A model generated the notes under the pieces. That model made no database searches and had not been told where the DNA came from. It worked only from the letters and a program-made list of their open reading frames with translations. A DNA stretch of 53,169 bases from Paludibacteraceae bacterium (lineage in GTDB: Bacteria; Bacteroidota; Bacteroidia; Bacteroidales; Paludibacteraceae): the NCBI GenBank assembly GCA_024399575.1, contig JAKSNT010000003.1, positions 1-53,169 on the forward strand. Reading direction: 5' to 3'. The position numbers were made by a program, and so were the translations under genes. Shown here piece by piece: positions 19,295 through 27,598 of the stretch. Every line of letters starts with the position of its first letter. Positions within the stretch are counted from its first letter, which is position 1.

Positions 19295-19327
19295 GCATAC
19301 CTCAAGCGTTTTTCAGATGAGGTATGC
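19295..19327 (-). terminator. terminator at the end of the defence island
   Basis: GCATACCTCA (19295-19304) pairs perfectly with TGAGGTATGC (19318-19327). On the minus strand the stem is followed shortly by GCGTTTTTATT. An overlapping alternative stem (AAAACGC with GCGTTTT, 19288-19313) is also possible. It lies 26 bases after the stop of the small membrane protein gene. Confidence 0.7.
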
Positions 19328-19353
19328 TCTAAAAGATTGATATTTACGTTAAT

Positions 19354-19578
19354 TCATATTGGATCTTTAGTGGTTACTTCAAGGCTGGTGCCACCTTTGC
19401 TGATTTTCACTGACCGTCCAGCAGCGATGGCATCGGGAATCTTTTCGACTACTGCGAACATCAGGAGCAGGCCAACTGCTGTCAGTACCGAACCGTCAAT
19501 CACGCCCATAGGAGGAACAATGAAACCTCCTACTATCAGGGCTATGCTGACAATCAGCGTAACATAGAAGGTTCTCAT
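19354..19578 (-). CDS. small membrane protein (74 aa)
   Basis: ATG at 19578. Two hydrophobic segments (residues ~5-22 and ~29-46) separated by a P-P-M-G-V-I-D-G turn, then a short polar tail ending ...SLEVTTKDPI. The VPPxGVIDGSVLTAVG core is one I have seen in short Bacteroidales proteins, often next to accessory genes such as amidases or VirE-like genes, where a holin-like role is sometimes guessed; none is established here. It follows hsdR on the same strand after a 275-base gap filled by inverted repeats, so it may be a separate transcription unit. Confidence 0.6.
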   Translation of the reverse strand: MRTFYVTLIVSIALIVGGFIVPPMGVIDGSVLTAVGLLLMFAVVEKIPDAIAAGRSVKISKGGTSLEVTTKDPI

Positions 19579-19654
19579 ATGCTTGTCAACTTAAAGGCTT
19601 CGGACAAGAGTCCAGGGAGTGTTCCATCAACCCTCATATCAGCAAGACTGAAAT

Positions 19655-19857
19655 CTGAAAGAACTGAAAGATTCTTTCAGTGTTGGTATGTCTTGCTATC
19701 GTATATTACGACCTGTCAGCAGACCAAGATACGTGAGGTGTTTTTTGCGACCACGAGGAGGTTGCAAAATTTTCCTCCCCGAGGAAAATTTTGCAGGGTC
19801 ACGAGAACTATAGTCCATCCGGATTTCAAAGGTTGCGGTTTCTTTCAGTTCTTTCAG
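19655..19857. repeat. 17-bp inverted repeats bracketing ~170 bp at the hsdR 3' end
   Basis: CTGAAAGAACTGAAAGA at 19655-19671 is the exact reverse complement of TCTTTCAGTTCTTTCAG at 19841-19857. The right arm contains the hsdR stop codon (TGA at 19856-19854 on the minus strand). The interior has no ORF but carries the perfect hairpin at 19763-19795. The layout resembles a small non-autonomous element with terminal inverted repeats, but no target duplication was identified. Confidence 0.6.
19763..19795. repeat. perfect 15-bp stem hairpin
   Basis: TGCAAAATTTTCCTC (19763-19777), CCC loop, GAGGAAAATTTTGCA (19781-19795). It could end transcription of the hsd operon or be the core of a repeated element. 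The stem is unusually long and perfect for a simple terminator, and no long T-run follows on the minus strand. Confidence 0.75.
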
Positions 19858-22800
19858 TTTACGATACTTTCTAATGTCGTTACAAATGGGAGATATCTGA
19901 TTTCACCCCGTCGCTGAGTCTTTAAGATATTTACATCACCTAAATCTGCTGATTGTTGGGGATTATAATCCAACAACAGATACTTTACGGCATCCTTATC
20001 CATTCGGATTAGGTATTCTGATGGAACAGCATCCTTATCAACCAATACCGGTTCTCCGGTCAACAGATAGGCCTTAGGATTACTCCAATAATGAAACATT
20101 AAGTATTTAATGCTCTTGTATGCTGCCATCTGTTCGCCCTTCAACATATCTTCTTTTATACCCAAAGCGATTTTGCCTGCAGACTCCGTCTTCTGGCGTG
20201 CGCCACTTCCAATGGCGTACATCAGAACCAAATCCAAGTTGCCATTAGTCAACTCATTGCGGCTCGTATTAGGCAGGTCAACAGGAATGCTGCCATAGAT
20301 GAAGATGTCTTCAGCTGCCATCATTTGATTTGCGTCTTCTTCTATTGGAGAATAAAGCGAAAGGTCTGCTTTTGACGAATTTCTTTCGATATAATCATTT
20401 TGTTCGTTCTCCTTGAAATTCTCTACCTGCTCCATTACTTCGCGGAACACTTCTGGAGTATATTGTGGAGGATAGCCATTCTTGACAAGGCAAATCTTGA
20501 TGTCCTGTTTCAACTGGTCACGAACCCGCTGGTTGTTGAGCCAATCAGCAAATGAAGACTTTGCATCTATGATATCTCTAATCTTGCAAGCAAGGCTCTT
20601 ACACTTATCATTGATAACAACACCATCCGCCTCTTTGTCTTCTCCGTATTCGAAGTTGTTTTTGTCTCTTAGATGAATTAAGATATCATAAAACGCTTTC
20701 TCTTCAAAAGTAAGTCCTAACTTACGGAAACTCTCTCGGTCTGCTTGCATACCTTTGAGAATGTTTAGAGCCTGCTCTGTGGCATTCTTGATGATACTTT
20801 CCGCTGTTGCTTCCTGAGTAGCGCCAGCTTCTTGCTCAGATAAGAATTTGCGCCTGTCGTGGTACTCTTGAATGGTGGCCTCCAGCATTTCCTGAAATTT
20901 CTTTGATGCTACCTGATTGGTCTTACCATATTCCGTGATTTGTTTACGAAGAAGTTTTATCAGCGTTTCCAACTTTGAAGCTGGCATCTTGATGTCTTCA
21001 AGCCTTTCCGTGAATTCTGGTCCGAAGATATCCATTTCTTCACCTTCTTCAAGAATGCTCTCCACATTATTGTACTTCAAAGCTTCCTCCACCATCTTTG
21101 CCACCCGCCGATTCATGGTATCGGTATCAGGAGCGTCAGTTCCATTCATCTTATATACCATACCTGCAATAGCCATGAAGCATTGTGCCAATGCCGACTC
21201 CTCCTCGCTGAGTTCTCCCGAAGGCTGACAAAGATCGTAGGCCTTTCGCATTCTCTTCACATTTTGTAGGAAATAGGTCTTGAAGGAAACTTTCTTGGTT
21301 TTCTTTCCATCCTTGTTGACAGAGTTGAAACTTTCGTTAGAAAAGAAAACAAAATCTGCTGCTTTTGCCAACAGGGTGTATCTTGTTGCAGGGTCTGTCT
21401 CCGGATTCAGGAATGGTGTCAAATCATAATTTCTGAACAAAGCCTTCAATATCTCCATGTATTCACGGAAGATGAGAGCAGCCTGTTCAATGTCATCTTC
21501 GGTTAATGCAACAGAATTGTCGCCACCATACATCTTCCTGGCTTCCAACATCTGGTCACGAATGCCGATATAGTCAACTATCAAGCCATACTCCTTGCCA
21601 GGGAATTTTCGGTTGGCACGGCTAATGGTCTGTATCAACGAATGCTTCTGCAACGGCTTATCGTTATACATGTAGGTAAGACACTCCACATCAAAGCCTG
21701 TTATCCACATATCCACTACAATGACGATTCGGAAATTGGAATGTACCTGTTTGAAAGCAGCATCCAAGTCTTCCGACCGTTGATCGTTCTTAACGCCTCC
21801 AAGATAATTGTACATGTCTGCCGCATCATTGCTTCCCACGCTGGCCACCATGGCGATAGTAGGCATTTCCTTCAGCTTTTTAAATTCTTCCGACGAAACA
21901 TTGACACCTTCCGGCGTTTTCCGTTCATCAAACCATTCAGGATAATGTGCCTTGAACTTCAACAATAGGTCGTATGCAATCTTTCTGTTTGAGCAAACTA
22001 TCATTGCTTTCTGTACTCTGTCCGGGTCATTGGCAACGGAAGATACATAGTGGTCATGTATATCAACTGCAAGTTTTTCCAGACGGTCGGGCTCGCCAAG
22101 AATCATCTCTAATGAACTCATGGCCTTCTTGCTCTTTGCAATATCTTCTTTGGTCGAGCCTTCATCAGCGCACTTGGCATAATATGCCTCAATCTCTTTC
22201 GCTTTCTCCTGATTCAGCAGTACTTTGGCTATGCGTGGATGATACTTGATAGGCACAGTAATCTTGTCCGCCACTGCCTGATCCATCGTGTAGCGGTCTA
22301 TCTCGTCGCCGAAGGTCTGATAGGTTTCTGCAATAGGTGTTCCTGTAAAGCCAACGAATGTTGCATTTGGCAAGGCTTCACGCAGCACTTTAGCGTATGG
22401 TTTTGATATCATGGCCCGCATATTCTCGTCAGCATCCTCACTGAACTGAATGCGCTTTGAGCCTTCAATTTGCGTGCGATGTGCTTCGTCGCTGAAACAG
22501 ATAATGTTGCTACGCTCATTGATGAGACCTATCGGGTCGTCCTTCCTGTCGCAGAATTTCTGGATAGTGCAGATGAAGAAACCGCCACTGTCACGAAGTG
22601 AAAGTTCCTGACGCAGTATTTTTCTGCTTGGTACGACCGAGACCTCACCCAAGCCCAGAAACTCAGTACTCTTGGTAAAGAGTTTTGCTCCCTGCTTCTG
22701 AAGGTCTTCACGGTCAACAATCATCAGTATCGTAGGTGAACCGAATTTTGCGGCACAACGCAACGAGAGTTGACGGGCAAGGAATGCCATCGTATAGGTT

Positions 22801-23741
22801 TTTCCGCAACCAGTGGCACCAAAGTATGTTCCACCTTTACCGCTTTTTGTCTTAACCGATTTGATGACACTCTCCCTAAGCAGTCGTGTAGCAAAGAATT
22901 GCGGATAACGGCATACAATTTCCTTTTCATCGCTGTCAAAGTTCTCATCTTGGAAATACACATAGTCTCTGAATATCTCCAAAAACCTTTCTGGGCGATA
23001 AACACCTCTCACCATTGTCTCCAACTCATCGAAAGGCATAGTGCTTATCTTGTCGCCATTCTCTACACGTCGCCAAGCATAGAAGTGTTCATAAGGTGTG
23101 CGCACTGTTCCCAATCGTGTCTTCACGCCGTCGCTGATGCAAGCCAGCGGGCAGTAGTGCAGCAGGCTTGGAATATCTCGCCAATAGCGAATATTGATTT
23201 GTTCCCAGGCATCTTCAATCGTGGCATTGGCATCAGCAGGATTCTTCAGTTCTATCACGCAGACGGGGATTCCGTTTACATATAGTAGTACATCAGGACG
23301 GCGGTTCTTTGTCACACCGTTGTTGATGTATTCCACAGTGAACTGATTGACTACGCGGAAGATATTTGTATTCTCTTTTTGTGGATTGTCTAAGCAACCG
23401 AAGTCTATCAAGTTGATAGTCGTTGGCCTTCCGTCTTTATCAACGGCGGTCACACCATTCACTATCCACCTATAGACTTTATGTAATGTGGCAAAATCAG
23501 AATCAGCCCCCACCAGCCTGACGTTATCTGCTATTCTTTGCAGTTCCTCGTCCTTCACATCCTTATTGTTATCTTTCAAGAACTGAAGCAGGTCGTCCAT
23601 ATAAAGCACTTCCTTTCTGTTGGCTCTAAGAATAGAGTCGCCAAATAGGTATTGCCATCCTTCTCGTTCAAGGAAAGCAATGAGAGCGTTCTCGTAATCA
23701 CTCTCCACAAAGTACCCGTTGATGTTCTTTAATTTTGCCAT
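19854..23741 (-). CDS. hsdR: type I restriction endonuclease subunit R
   Basis: 1295 aa, ATG at 23741. The motor and nuclease subunit of a type I restriction system: it cleaves DNA after ATP-driven translocation when the recognition sites are unmethylated. The N-terminal PDDEXK nuclease is visible (RPD at 148-150, ELK at 164-166). Superfamily 2 helicase motifs follow: Walker A GATGCGKT (308-315), SDEAHR (417-422), GFTGTP, and a late VVDMWITGFDVE block. The C-terminal region is the usual helical HsdM-binding part. Full length. It is the last gene of the hsd cluster, 8 bases after the DUF1016 gene. Its first 53 bases are repeated (47 identical) at the start of that upstream gene. Its stop codon lies within a 17-bp inverted repeat arm. 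Confidence 0.95.
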   Translation of the reverse strand: MAKLKNINGYFVESDYENALIAFLEREGWQYLFGDSILRANRKEVLYMDDLLQFLKDNNKDVKDEELQRIADNVRLVGADSDFATLHKVYRWIVNGVTAVDKDGRPTTINLIDFGCLDNPQKENTNIFRVVNQFTVEYINNGVTKNRRPDVLLYVNGIPVCVIELKNPADANATIEDAWEQINIRYWRDIPSLLHYCPLACISDGVKTRLGTVRTPYEHFYAWRRVENGDKISTMPFDELETMVRGVYRPERFLEIFRDYVYFQDENFDSDEKEIVCRYPQFFATRLLRESVIKSVKTKSGKGGTYFGATGCGKTYTMAFLARQLSLRCAAKFGSPTILMIVDREDLQKQGAKLFTKSTEFLGLGEVSVVPSRKILRQELSLRDSGGFFICTIQKFCDRKDDPIGLINERSNIICFSDEAHRTQIEGSKRIQFSEDADENMRAMISKPYAKVLREALPNATFVGFTGTPIAETYQTFGDEIDRYTMDQAVADKITVPIKYHPRIAKVLLNQEKAKEIEAYYAKCADEGSTKEDIAKSKKAMSSLEMILGEPDRLEKLAVDIHDHYVSSVANDPDRVQKAMIVCSNRKIAYDLLLKFKAHYPEWFDERKTPEGVNVSSEEFKKLKEMPTIAMVASVGSNDAADMYNYLGGVKNDQRSEDLDAAFKQVHSNFRIVIVVDMWITGFDVECLTYMYNDKPLQKHSLIQTISRANRKFPGKEYGLIVDYIGIRDQMLEARKMYGGDNSVALTEDDIEQAALIFREYMEILKALFRNYDLTPFLNPETDPATRYTLLAKAADFVFFSNESFNSVNKDGKKTKKVSFKTYFLQNVKRMRKAYDLCQPSGELSEEESALAQCFMAIAGMVYKMNGTDAPDTDTMNRRVAKMVEEALKYNNVESILEEGEEMDIFGPEFTERLEDIKMPASKLETLIKLLRKQITEYGKTNQVASKKFQEMLEATIQEYHDRRKFLSEQEAGATQEATAESIIKNATEQALNILKGMQADRESFRKLGLTFEEKAFYDILIHLRDKNNFEYGEDKEADGVVINDKCKSLACKIRDIIDAKSSFADWLNNQRVRDQLKQDIKICLVKNGYPPQYTPEVFREVMEQVENFKENEQNDYIERNSSKADLSLYSPIEEDANQMMAAEDIFIYGSIPVDLPNTSRNELTNGNLDLVLMYAIGSGARQKTESAGKIALGIKEDMLKGEQMAAYKSIKYLMFHYWSNPKAYLLTGEPVLVDKDAVPSEYLIRMDKDAVKYLLLDYNPQQSADLGDVNILKTQRRGEIRYLPFVTTLESIVN
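23689..23741 (-). repeat. direct repeat copy 1: start of hsdR
   Basis: 53 bases that match 24768-24820 at 47 positions, in the same orientation and the same reading frame. They encode MAKLKNINGYFVESDYEN here and MAKYKNINWHFVENDYEK in the other copy. Confidence 0.85.
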
Positions 23742-23749
23742 AATGCCGA

Positions 23750-24820
23750 TTATTTTTCTTCTTCAAACTCGTAAATATCACGTAGTTTTTGTTGCAGCAG
23801 TGCCTTGTCTGGCAAGTGCAGACGATATTCAGCCACCATAGTGGGTGAAAGGCTTCGACTAAGAGCATATTCTACGACTTCGTCATCTTTATCTTTGCAG
23901 AGCAACACTCCAATACTGGGATTCTCATGCGGTTTCTTTATGTCTCTGTCAAGTGCTTCAAGGTAGAAATTCAGTTGTCCAAGGTGCTCTGGCTTGAACT
24001 TGCCCATTTTAAGTTCAAATGCCACTAAACATTGCAATGCCCTATGATAGAACAGTAAATCAATACGAAAATCGCTGTTACCTACTTGCAGACGATATTC
24101 CTCGTCAACAAATAAGAAATCTTTTCCCAGTTCCAGTACAAAATGTTTCATCTGCCTTATCAGGGCTTTTTTCATTGTGCTTTCGCTTTTATAGTCTTTA
24201 CTGCCAAGAAACTCCAGCACATATTGGTCACGAAACACTTGCTCTGCCTGTGGGGCAATTTGTCTCAACACTGTTGAGAGTTTTGGACCAGAAACTTTTG
24301 TACGTTCATACAGTGCCACATCAAATTGTCTGTTCAATTCACGTGCAGAAAGTCTTTCATTCTTGCACAACATTAGGTAGAACAAACGCTCTTCCTCGGT
24401 TTTTGCTCGGCTCATAATTGTGAGATTGTTTGACCAACTAATTTCTCTCAACAGTGTTGAGTGTCTTTCATCAGTATTGCAATAAGTCTCATAAAATTGC
24501 TTCATACGCCAAAGATTCTTGTCGGAGAACCCCCTTGTATCGGGACTATTTTTCTCTATGTAGGCTGCCAACTGTTTTACCACGCCATCGCCCCATTCCG
24601 AAACGGCTATTTTATTTGATATGTACTTACCCACTTGCCAATAAAGATCTATAAGGGCTGTATTTGCCATGCTTATCACAGTGGACTTTGTACGCCGAAT
24701 CAGTGAGACAATCTCTGCGAACTGGTTGTCTCTATTTTGTATAATGCTCTTGTTTTCACTCATCTTTTTCTCGTAATCGTTCTCCACAAAGTGCCAGTTG
24801 ATGTTCTTATATTTTGCCAT
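23750..24820 (-). CDS. DUF1016/YhcG-family PDDEXK nuclease, copy 1
   Basis: 356 aa from ATG 24820; an internal ATG at 24763 (MSENKSIIQNRDNQF) may be the ancestral start. The N-terminal helical DUF1016 domain (residues ~30-190) includes YWQVGKYI, W-G-x-G-V-V-K-Q-L and FSDKNLWRMKQFY. The C-terminal PDDEXK-type nuclease has FRIDLLFYH (Asp254) and AFELKMG (Glu269, Lys271), then QLNFYLEALD. YhcG-type proteins are often found inside type I restriction loci; their role there is unproven. Residues 1-18 copy the start of HsdR, so the gene looks fused to an hsdR 5' end. It lies between gajB (28-base gap) and hsdR (8-base gap). It is clearly divergent from the second DUF1016 gene at 28704. Confidence 0.88.
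   Translation of the reverse strand: MAKYKNINWHFVENDYEKKMSENKSIIQNRDNQFAEIVSLIRRTKSTVISMANTALIDLYWQVGKYISNKIAVSEWGDGVVKQLAAYIEKNSPDTRGFSDKNLWRMKQFYETYCNTDERHSTLLREISWSNNLTIMSRAKTEEERLFYLMLCKNERLSARELNRQFDVALYERTKVSGPKLSTVLRQIAPQAEQVFRDQYVLEFLGSKDYKSESTMKKALIRQMKHFVLELGKDFLFVDEEYRLQVGNSDFRIDLLFYHRALQCLVAFELKMGKFKPEHLGQLNFYLEALDRDIKKPHENPSIGVLLCKDKDDEVVEYALSRSLSPTMVAEYRLHLPDKALLQQKLRDIYEFEEEK
24768..24820 (-). repeat. direct repeat copy 2: start of the DUF1016 gene
   Basis: See 23689-23741. After the repeat the two proteins become unrelated: HsdR continues ALIAFLERE, the DUF1016 protein KMSENKS. The homology is therefore limited to the first 53 bases. Confidence 0.85.
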
Positions 24821-24848
24821 AGATTTTTACTTAATAATAAAATCAATT

Positions 24849-25973
24849 CTACATAGATGGATTCCAAAAATTAATATCTGTTGCTGAACATGTTTCCTTT
24901 GTCCATACAATACCAACTAGGTAACGTGCTCGTGTTACTGCAACATAAAATTTATTTCTAGATGTTTCCTCTAAACTTTCATTATGATTTTCAATCCACT
25001 TTATCATTGGTTGAGTTGGATAAATCAAAACAGAGTCAAAAGTCATACCCTTTGAATCACCAAAATTCATGACGGCATGATTAGAGTCAATTTTCTTGGT
25101 TAAAATACTATGTCTCAATTGAACACTATCATTGTAATGGGATAAAAAATCTGTTTTATTATTATCCTTGACAAGATAAACTCCACATAATTTATTCTGA
25201 TAATCCGTCAATGATGTGGTTTTGTTGAATACAGGTGTTATGACCGAAGCATACTCGCATATTTCTGGACAGCAACGCCGAGAACTATTCAGCGTATTTG
25301 CGTCAACCTGATATTTGCCCCTTAGCTCTTTTTGTTTCGACAAGTAATCTAATATCTTCCCATTTCGAAAACTTATATTCTTGTTTCCATTATGATTTGT
25401 AAGATATATTGTTTGTCGAGGATCACCTGCTAAAATTACGTTACTTTTTGAAAGAAAAAATAATTTAATCAAATCCAGGTCGTAACCTGCAAAATCCTGT
25501 ACTTCGTCTATATAAATATTTTCAAATATATCACAAAGCCTTTGAATTGACTTTCCGCTAGATTTTTTATTGCAATCATAAGCCAATTCACTAAGTTTTT
25601 CTGTTAACGCTTTTTGATGTTTGGTGAAATAATACTTTTCCCATTTTGCTTTTGGAATTCTATACGCTTTCTTACTTTTTTTGTCAGTACTTTGTACCAT
25701 AGCAAGTCCCTTTATAGCAAAATTGTCATCAGTAAGATAATTTTGATAAGGTTTTATTAAATGCTGGACTAAAAAAGAAAACCATGATTGGATAACAACA
25801 TTTTGTGGAATATATCCTTTCTCTTGATAGAACTTGTTTCTTATTTCTTTTTCATTTGAATCCGTATAAGTCAAAATAAGGACATACTCAGATGAAGATA
25901 AAGCACAAGCTTTCTTCACTAAAGTGGTAGTTTTTCCTGAACCAGCAGCAGCTATATATACCAAATTATTCAT
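24849..25973 (-). CDS. gajB: Gabija protein GajB (UvrD-like helicase)
   Basis: 374 aa from ATG 25973, which forms an ATGA overlap with the gajA stop; this was chosen over an upstream non-ATG start at 25985. Superfamily 1 (UvrD/Rep) motifs are in order: Walker A AAGSGKTT (9-17), LTYTDSNEKEIR (motif Ia), Walker B IDEVQD (155-160), GDPRQTIY (183-190), SSRRCCPEI, a KGMTFDSV block and VAVTRAR (344-350). GajB is the partner that is thought to sense DNA ends or nucleotide changes and activate GajA. It is shorter than the ~494 aa of the well-studied Bacillus cereus GajB, mostly between motifs, but no key motif is lost. Its base composition is AT-rich compared with hsdM or the nqr genes, consistent with acquisition. 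Confidence 0.85.
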   Translation of the reverse strand: MNNLVYIAAAGSGKTTTLVKKACALSSSEYVLILTYTDSNEKEIRNKFYQEKGYIPQNVVIQSWFSFLVQHLIKPYQNYLTDDNFAIKGLAMVQSTDKKSKKAYRIPKAKWEKYYFTKHQKALTEKLSELAYDCNKKSSGKSIQRLCDIFENIYIDEVQDFAGYDLDLIKLFFLSKSNVILAGDPRQTIYLTNHNGNKNISFRNGKILDYLSKQKELRGKYQVDANTLNSSRRCCPEICEYASVITPVFNKTTSLTDYQNKLCGVYLVKDNNKTDFLSHYNDSVQLRHSILTKKIDSNHAVMNFGDSKGMTFDSVLIYPTQPMIKWIENHNESLEETSRNKFYVAVTRARYLVGIVWTKETCSATDINFWNPSM

Positions 25974-27583
25974 TGTACAATCCAATCTATACTGTCATTT
26001 ATGTACTGAGGAAAAGAAAAATCATTCTCTTCTGAAAATACTCTATATGCCCATTCAGATTTGCAGGTTTGCATATAATCGGAAATGGCTTTTTGACCAT
26101 TGTAATTGAGGAACTTTTTTAACTTCTCTTCATCATTGCATGCGACAAAACTAGGCTCTAATGTATATTGATTGTTGTCATTATTAGAGAAAATACCAAT
26201 ATTGTCCTTTCCTGTAAAATCTTTATATCTAACAGTTATATTGTTCTTATAATCGCCATCATTATCTGTAACAATAGCAATTCTTATTGGCAAATCTCCT
26301 GCTAATTGTAAGAATCTCTTAGCCTGTACTCCTTTTACAGAAATAACATCAATATTATCTTGAATAGGCAAGTGACCATTATGCTTTTTCATGTAAGCTT
26401 TTTGAACAATAAGTTCATCCGACGGTCCCTCAACCAATATTGCTTTGTCGGAAAGTATTAACCGCAAAGTCTCAAACCCTGCTAATTTTCTAAAGTACGT
26501 TTGAGTACCTTCATCAACAGCCTTAAAATAGTAGGGCTTTCTTTTACTTAAAAAAATTAAATTCCCAAGTCCTAGTTTATTAGCGACGAAACTACTGTGT
26601 GTTGTAATAATAATCTGCCTATCCTTGTTGCTTTCCTCTATAGATTTTAAAAGAGAATTTAGATTAGTATGAGCAAGATGGTTTTCTGGTTCCTCAATTA
26701 ATACAACATTGCAAATATCTTCACGAATATTGGATAGGGCAAGATTCGTTTTTATTATACTTTGTTCACCTTGTCCAATCTGCGTAAACGGAATCTCATC
26801 AAAATAGGTCATAAGAATATTCTCCCATGCGTTCATTTCCGTAGTATTTACAGATATAGATACATTTTTCCCTGATATGGTCGAATCTTTTGCAATCTTT
26901 TCATTTATAGCAGTTAAGTTATTTCCACTTTTAAAAGTCTCTTTGAGGTCTCTAAAAGCCTGCATAAGAGAAATTTGCTCGGATTTATCCAATCTGTTGC
27001 TGATTATTTTGGAAATATAATAATCACTTCCATTCTTATATTTTGTTCCAGAGGAATCAATTACATTGGGTTTTATGGGAATAGAACGAGATGTAATTTC
27101 TTGGTCGGCAAAGCTTTTCCATTCTATACGATAATACTCAATTGGCACATTTTGATTACTATTTACTTGTTTAAAAGCAGCATACTCATCACTGTAATTC
27201 TCATCAAACATTATTCCCAATTTGATGCCAAAGGTGTCTTGTTTTTTTGAATTACGAGATCCTTTAAGGTTTGCATATACCTTGTTTGATTCATTGGAAT
27301 CAGTTGCGTCGAGATAGACCTCAATCAAAATGTGTGGTGGAATCCCATTTGTATTTTGCCTATATTTTTCAACAGCGTCCTTATTGAAGGAGCATTCATT
27401 CAGCTCATTTTTGATGTATCTTCCGTTAACTAAGCCTGATAGACATAGATTTAAGGCTTCAAGTATAGTACTCTTGCCAGCCTCATTATTTCCCACGATA
27501 ATATTTGTTGAATTATTGAATTCAACATCTACATTTTCATAGCATTTATAATTCTCTATATGTAATGACTTTATATATATCAT
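25970..27583 (-). CDS. gajA: Gabija protein GajA (OLD-family ATPase/TOPRIM nuclease)
   Basis: 537 aa, ATG at 27583, 15 bases after the hsdS stop. An ABC-type ATPase domain comes first: Walker A GNNEAGKST (31-39), signature QGEQS (271-275), Walker B VVLIEEPENHL (293-303), switch His in TTHSS (327-331). A TOPRIM nuclease domain follows: ILVEGPSDE (Glu385), VTDNDGD (Asp440, Asp442, Asp444) and a later TLEPS (Glu476). This is the layout of OLD nucleases. With a UvrD-like helicase translated from an ATGA overlap immediately after it, it forms a Gabija anti-phage system: GajA nicks DNA when nucleotide pools fall, and GajB assists. All expected catalytic residues are present. It is inserted between hsdS and the second DUF1016 gene of a type I system. 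Confidence 0.88.
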   Translation of the reverse strand: MIYIKSLHIENYKCYENVDVEFNNSTNIIVGNNEAGKSTILEALNLCLSGLVNGRYIKNELNECSFNKDAVEKYRQNTNGIPPHILIEVYLDATDSNESNKVYANLKGSRNSKKQDTFGIKLGIMFDENYSDEYAAFKQVNSNQNVPIEYYRIEWKSFADQEITSRSIPIKPNVIDSSGTKYKNGSDYYISKIISNRLDKSEQISLMQAFRDLKETFKSGNNLTAINEKIAKDSTISGKNVSISVNTTEMNAWENILMTYFDEIPFTQIGQGEQSIIKTNLALSNIREDICNVVLIEEPENHLAHTNLNSLLKSIEESNKDRQIIITTHSSFVANKLGLGNLIFLSKRKPYYFKAVDEGTQTYFRKLAGFETLRLILSDKAILVEGPSDELIVQKAYMKKHNGHLPIQDNIDVISVKGVQAKRFLQLAGDLPIRIAIVTDNDGDYKNNITVRYKDFTGKDNIGIFSNNDNNQYTLEPSFVACNDEEKLKKFLNYNGQKAISDYMQTCKSEWAYRVFSEENDFSFPQYINDSIDWIVQ

Positions 27584-27598
27584 ATTGCTTCTTCCTTA

